DNA of 7,957 nt. Origin: an uncultured Prevotella sp. (lineage in GTDB: Bacteria > Bacteroidota > Bacteroidia > Bacteroidales > Bacteroidaceae). The notes below the pieces were generated by a model, which saw only the letters and a program-made list of their open reading frames with translations, was not told where the DNA came from and searched no databases. Shown in pieces: positions 5,275 to 7,957 of this stretch. A program made the position numbers and the translations under genes. Numbering within the stretch: position 1 is the first letter of the stretch; each line of letters opens with the position of its first letter. The stretch is taken from the NCBI GenBank assembly GCA_934281565.1, contig CAKQXI010000111.1, positions 1 through 7,957 on the forward strand, read 5' to 3'.

Positions 5275-5940
5275 TTAGTTGATGTTTATTGTCCCCTCGT
5301 TTTTCTCTATATAAACAGACTTGTCTCCTTGATTTACAATGCGACTTACCTTTTCCGGCTCTGCTGCATATGAAGGAGTAAATCTATCGGTATTAACTAA
5401 AAATGACGTGTCCATACACCTTTCAATTTCCATCATCAAGCGTTCTGCATCATTCGCTATCATATCCTCATATTTACCAGTATTTGTATGGACAATATAC
5501 TCCCAGAATTCATCCAATATCTTTAAAATGTTGTTTATCTTTCTAATTTCTTCCAACAAGAAATTAGAAGTCGCAGAACCATCTAATGCTTGCTTAGATT
5601 TCCTTTCTTTTTTATTTTGCCAATATTTTTGAATTTTAACTAAGCCATCTCCGTTACGTGGAAGATTACCCATATCTACAATAGGAAACACCCTTTGACG
5701 CACATTCCCATTTTTAAACAATTGCGTCATCTCGTACATGCAATCCAAAGATTCTAAGTACTTAGGTATCACAAACATGATCACCATATCAGACACTCCG
5801 ATTTCATCTTCATAATCTTGGATATTATCTCTATATAGGATGTCATATTCGTCAAGCTCTGTATCAATGAGATACAAACCTGAATCCAACTTTTGCAGGA
5901 CATGCCCAAGATGAGCCAATTGATTTTGTTTACTCTTCAT
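5275..5940 (-). CDS. TIR-domain protein, N-terminally short, with G/N-rich C-terminal tail
   Basis: 221 aa, ATG at 5940 directly preceded by an in-frame TAG, so it cannot start further upstream. Residues 22-95 read as a TIR domain from strand B onward: 'LYLIDTELDEYDILYRDNI' (BB loop), 'QDYEDEIG' and 'VSDMVIMFVIPKYLESLDCMYEM', then 'VRQRVFPIVDM'. The S-x-x-C-x-x-E pattern (64-70, Glu70) holds the glutamate used by NAD-cleaving TIR domains. The usual opening strand ('FISY..') and most of helix A are missing, so NADase activity is uncertain. Residues 120-180 are helical. The last 20 or so (200-221) contain 'NQGDKSVYIEKNEGTININ', a beta-prone terminal motif like those that let effectors join STAND/NLR partners. 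It overlaps the broken STAND reading frame by 11 nt, so the pair was probably translated together. Likely a remnant of an abortive-infection or other anti-phage system. Confidence 0.75.
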   Translation of the reverse strand: MKSKQNQLAHLGHVLQKLDSGLYLIDTELDEYDILYRDNIQDYEDEIGVSDMVIMFVIPKYLESLDCMYEMTQLFKNGNVRQRVFPIVDMGNLPRNGDGLVKIQKYWQNKKERKSKQALDGSATSNFLLEEIRKINNILKILDEFWEYIVHTNTGKYEDMIANDAERLMMEIERCMDTSFLVNTDRFTPSYAAEPEKVSRIVNQGDKSVYIEKNEGTININ

Positions 5941-6505
5941 CTATTTTGCGAATAAATTGAGTAATTAAGAATCTGTTGTCCTTACTCATCATAAGTTGGT
6001 CCATCAAATCCATAGCATTCTCTAACATCCCTTGATACTCCCTATCGTTGAAAGACCTAATACCATTGTAAGATTGAATCAGCACGTCCGTTACAAGGTT
6101 CCACCCATAGTCCTCAGGATGCTTCTTTGACACTATTTGTTCCAACCATGATAATGTTTTCAAAGGATCCACAACAGCATAACCTGCCAAAAACTTAACG
6201 AAGCCTCTGTTTTCATAAACACAAAGAGGTGATTTCACATACGCATTAGCCATCATGACTTTGTGGTTTGCAGACCATTTGTTAGCGTAATGAAATATCA
6301 TGTCACATTGTTTTCCGAGTTCTGGCGAATCATATTGACCTGTCATAAAGGATACTATATACGCCACAGCATCTTCATCCAAATCGTATGGTCTGCAAGA
6401 CAACACGATACGGACATGAGGCACAAGCCTTACCTGTTCTATCAATTTTAATATGGAACGCAATGGAGTACGGTTGGATGACAGAGACAAGGAAAGTGCA
6501 TCTAT
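5930..6505 (-). pseudogene. Broken STAND-type NTPase (NACHT/AVAST-like) remnant
   Basis: The open stretch reads 'IDALSLSSNRTPLRSIL' then 'KLIEQVRLVPHVRIVLSCRPYDLDED', the region after Walker B and the sensor-1 arginine of large STAND ATPases ('hhhSxRpYDL'). In the same frame it runs straight into about 145 residues that look like the extreme C-terminal helical part ('FVKFLAGYAVVDPLKTLSWLEQIV'). Missing are the P-loop, most of Walker B, the rest of the NTPase and probably the sensor repeats. A TAA (6506-6508) stops the frame just before 'IDALS'. There is no ATG in this part, only TTG at 6490. I read this as a 5' truncation plus an internal deletion with a junction near residue 40-41 of the TTG-started form (about 6370). 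It ends in the 11-nt overlap ATGAAGAGTAA with the TIR gene. A short novel protein is possible but less likely. Confidence 0.65.
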
Positions 6506-6627
6506 TTATAATATGTTCGTTCATGATGTATATCACCATTACTGCGTTCCCACTATTTTACAAGCAGTTACACATATAACATTTTTGATTCATGCCAACA
6601 AGAGCGAATTCTGAATACTGATAGAAA

Positions 6628-7071
6628 TTACTTACTCTTTCCTGTTGGCACCTTGTTAAGTACAAATATAACCGCAACAGAGATTACAGTTGTAACACCC
6701 ATCCCTAATGCTACATTTTCATGACCAAACATCGCTAATAGAAACGACAAGACACCAAAGAGAGCTACTAAAGCCGCTCCTATTATCTGACCACGAATGT
6801 CTAATTTTACCTCAGATTTTTCAAGTTCTATACGATGGTCAACTTGCTTTTCTGTAAGGGTCAAAATTCTATCCATTGAACCAGGAAGGTTTTGCTCATA
6901 CTTGGCAAAGTCCTCTGGAGGTGGCAAAGGACCACTATACGAACGCTCTATCGCACAAAAAGCAGAATAGATTACATCACGTTTATCTTTTGGCAACTCC
7001 TCCAACACCTTATCTATATTATCAACCTTCGCTGAACCACGAAGAGAATCTTTATTATGATTATCTTGCAT
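6628..7071 (-). CDS. DUF2335 family predicted membrane protein
   Basis: 147 aa, ATG at 7071. A soluble N-terminal part holds the family hallmarks 'SGPLPPPEDFAKYEQNLPG' (46-64) and 'SMDRILTLTEKQVDHRIELEKS' (65-86). Two transmembrane helices follow: about 96-115 ('IIGAALVALFGVLSFLLAMF') and about 119-138 ('NVALGMGVTTVISVAVIFVL'), with a basic end 'KVPTGKSK'. With a short loop between the helices, both ends should face the same side, most likely the cytoplasm. Function of the family is unknown. Two-helix proteins like this recur near conflict and defence genes, which fits the STAND/TIR remnant downstream. That link is inference. Its start overlaps the end of the 69-aa gene by 11 nt (ATGCAAGATAA), so translation is probably coupled, under the promoter at 7294-7325. 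Confidence 0.82.
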   Translation of the reverse strand: MQDNHNKDSLRGSAKVDNIDKVLEELPKDKRDVIYSAFCAIERSYSGPLPPPEDFAKYEQNLPGSMDRILTLTEKQVDHRIELEKSEVKLDIRGQIIGAALVALFGVLSFLLAMFGHENVALGMGVTTVISVAVIFVLNKVPTGKSK

Positions 7072-7270
7072 AGCCTACCTCCTTACGATAAATACTTATA
7101 GCTGTTTTCATGTCGTTGCCAATAATCTCCCAATCTTTTCGCAGTATGTCCACATCTGACATTCGTGCATATCTGCTTCTAATAGGACTACCAAAAACAT
7201 TACCAAGGCTTGCGATGCCTCGGAACACATGATTATCTTGTATTTTTGTTATAAACCGTTTCATACGCAT
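7061..7270 (-). CDS. Small basic protein, 69 aa, co-translated with the DUF2335 protein
   Basis: 69 aa from the ATG at 7270 (ATG at 7264 is an alternative). The frame is open up to 7345, but the consensus promoter at 7294-7325 lies inside that extension, so the shorter start is chosen, with a leader of about 17 nt. Visible features: a basic start 'MRMKRFITKIQ', 'GIASLGNVFGSPIRSRYA' and a helical end 'DWEIIGNDMKTAISIYRKEVG'. No membrane segment or known motif. The helical 'DILRKDWEIIGNDMKTAI' segment resembles short proteins that accompany membrane genes in defence islands, but I cannot name the family. Stop and next start overlap by 11 nt. Confidence 0.65.
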   Translation of the reverse strand: MRMKRFITKIQDNHVFRGIASLGNVFGSPIRSRYARMSDVDILRKDWEIIGNDMKTAISIYRKEVGYAR

Positions 7271-7293
7271 ATCATTAATCTTAGTTTTTGATA

Positions 7294-7325
7294 CAAAGAT
7301 ACGCTTTTTTCTCGAAACGACCAAA
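7294..7325 (-). promoter_or_regulatory. Consensus Bacteroidales promoter for the 69-aa/DUF2335 unit
   Basis: Minus strand: TTTG (7322-7325), exactly 20 bp spacer, then TATCTTTG (7294-7301). This is a full match to the TTTG-N19-21-TAnnTTTG pattern. Transcription should start near 7287. It is the best promoter in the window and may also feed the STAND/TIR remnant downstream. Confidence 0.8.
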
Positions 7326-7345
7326 GATTCTAACAGAAATGTCAC

Positions 7346-7479
7346 TTTCTCTTTTCCATTAGCCTTACAATGGCATCTTTGATCTCATGAAGGTTCATGC
7401 CTGGGAGGTACAGGGAATTCCATCTCGTCTTCGGTCATATAACTGATATACCATGTCTTTGACTGATGGTAATTCTTCC
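7346..7479 (-). other. Non-coding stretch with traces of decayed minus-strand coding sequence
   Basis: No intact gene. One frame reads 'YISYMTEDEMEFPVPPRHEP' plus S and a stop (7455-7391). A second frame, shifted, continues with 'MNLHEIKDAIVRLMEKRK' and a stop (about 7396-7340). Together they look like one short protein end broken by a frameshift, but I do not recognise it. The stretch lies between the upxY fragment and the promoter of the 69-aa gene. Confidence 0.35.
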
Positions 7480-7592
7480 TTTACCTTCAGTGAGCCTCAC
7501 TTTCTACCCTTTTTTCAATGGACCAGAATAAGCTACAACAGGAATGTCGGGGTTCTCAACAAACTAGCGATAATTTTCAAGTACACAGTCAG
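7480..7592 (-). pseudogene. upxY: upxY fragment with two amber stops
   Basis: A copy of codons 139-175 of the intact upxY (3664-3776). There are four differences in 113 bp: two turn CAG into TAG (Gln147 at 7564-7566, Gln167 at 7504-7506), and the other two fall in adjacent codons 170 and 171 (AGA-ATC to AGG-CTC, Ile to Leu). Flanking sequence on both sides is unrelated to upxY. The fragment cannot make protein. The high identity suggests a fairly recent duplication or recombination event, or sequence exchange with the intact gene. Confidence 0.92.
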
Positions 7593-7614
7593 GGCGAAAT
7601 CTGCGAGACATAAA

Positions 7615-7648
7615 AAATCTCCCTTGTCAAATAGGACAAGGGAGATTT
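7615..7648 (-). terminator. Strong intrinsic terminator of the Rpn-family gene
   Basis: A 14-bp perfect stem, AAATCTCCCTTGTC and GACAAGGGAGATTT, with a 6-nt loop. Read on the minus strand it is followed by a run of six T. It starts 10 bp after the stop codon at 7659. Confidence 0.92.
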
Positions 7649-7658
7649 ATGATAATAC

Positions 7659-7957
7659 TTAATCCAATTTCATGATTTGTTCTTTCGTAAGCCCAGAATA
7701 AAGAATGACCTTATCCAATGACAAGCCATCAGCCAACATCATTCGAGCGGAAGCTATTTTCTGATCTTTTACTCCTTCAGCCTTGCCTTGCTTCCGTCCT
7801 TTTTCCATGCCTTTCTTTATTCCTTTTTCCATGCCTTTCTGCATGCCTTCCTGCATTCCTTGCTCCCGACCTTGCTTAGCAGCAAACTCCCTTGTGGCAT
7901 AAATGTCACGCATATTCTTGATGTCCTCGTCATATTTTTCCAAGTCTTCCTTGGAAA
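7659..7957 (-). CDS. C-terminal part of an Rpn-family recombination-promoting nuclease/putative transposase (partial)
   Basis: At least 99 codons. The frame stays open to the window edge and continues 'SKEDLEKYDEDIKNMRD', so the start is outside; the TTG at 7943 is not the real start. The family is about 300 aa, with a PD-(D/E)XK nuclease core in the missing N-terminal part. What remains is the typical tail: 'KEDLEKYDEDIKNMRD', then a charged repeat region of 4-residue GMxK/GxxK units ('GMQEGMQKGMEKGIKKGMEK'), then the closing helix pair 'ARMMLADGLSLDKVILYSGLTKEQIMKL'. Family members increase RecA-independent recombination in E. coli and are common in gut Bacteroidota. It ends at a strong terminator, so it is transcriptionally separate from the genes that follow. 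Confidence 0.85.
   Translation of the reverse strand, partial: SKEDLEKYDEDIKNMRDIYATREFAAKQGREQGMQEGMQKGMEKGIKKGMEKGRKQGKAEGVKDQKIASARMMLADGLSLDKVILYSGLTKEQIMKLD

Noticed and set aside
7270..7345. Longer start for the 69-aa protein
   Set aside because: The extension overlaps a full consensus promoter and has no ATG; the ATG at 7270 follows the expected transcription start.
1..7957. Insertion sequence or integrative element ends
   Set aside because: No transposase or integrase core and no terminal inverted repeats were found; the Rpn-family gene alone does not define an element.

Overview
The window looks like a genome segment from the order Bacteroidales, most likely the Prevotella/Segatella or Bacteroides side. 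Four things point there: a HU-like protein / 'smalltalk' peptide / N-acetylmuramoyl-L-alanine amidase cassette, a UpxY-type NusG paralogue, sigma-ABfr style promoter boxes (TTTG, then TAnnTTTG), and the absence of strong Shine-Dalgarno sites. The species assignment is inference. No rRNA, tRNA, CRISPR array or transposase was seen.

Layout. (1) Positions 15-1917, minus strand: two genes whose proteins share a short G/N-rich motif (GGxNxIxPNAxxAxQ). The distal one is a 451-aa protein with a GNAT-like acetyltransferase core and a PUA/ASCH-like C-terminal part. The proximal one is a 148-aa protein of unknown function. Each has its own tandem-repeat array directly upstream: three 22-bp units with an embedded palindrome, and four 11-bp units. 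(2) Positions 1984-3424, plus strand: a promoter, the HU-like DNA-binding protein, a hairpin, a 46-aa smalltalk peptide, a heptamer tandem repeat, and a T7-lysozyme-like amidase. (3) Positions 3538-4293, minus strand: an intact UpxY-like antiterminator with its promoter and leader, convergent with the amidase and with no capsule genes next to it in this window. (4) Positions 4444-5147, minus strand: a SprT-like zinc metalloprotease. (5) Positions 5275-7325, minus strand: a consensus promoter drives a 69-aa protein and a DUF2335 membrane protein. These are followed by a broken STAND-NTPase remnant and a TIR-domain protein that lacks the first strand of its fold but keeps a G/N-rich C-terminal tail. 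This looks like an eroded defence or conflict locus. (6) Positions 7346-7658: a graveyard stretch holding a 113-bp fragment of upxY. It has 109/113 identical bases and two CAG-to-TAG stops, and lies in the same orientation as the intact gene 3.8 kb away. (7) Positions 7615-7957: a strong terminator and the C-terminal end of an Rpn-family nuclease/transposase-like gene that runs off the window.

How it fits together. The cassette in region 2 and the upxY gene are the kind of genes often found beside capsular polysaccharide loci in Bacteroidales. The segment between the two upxY copies is accessory DNA carrying a degraded STAND/TIR pair. The most interesting signals are the short adhesive-looking motifs (N-terminal or internal in region 1, C-terminal in the TIR protein), the repeat arrays in front of the region 1 genes, and the upxY direct repeat that brackets the SprT/defence segment.
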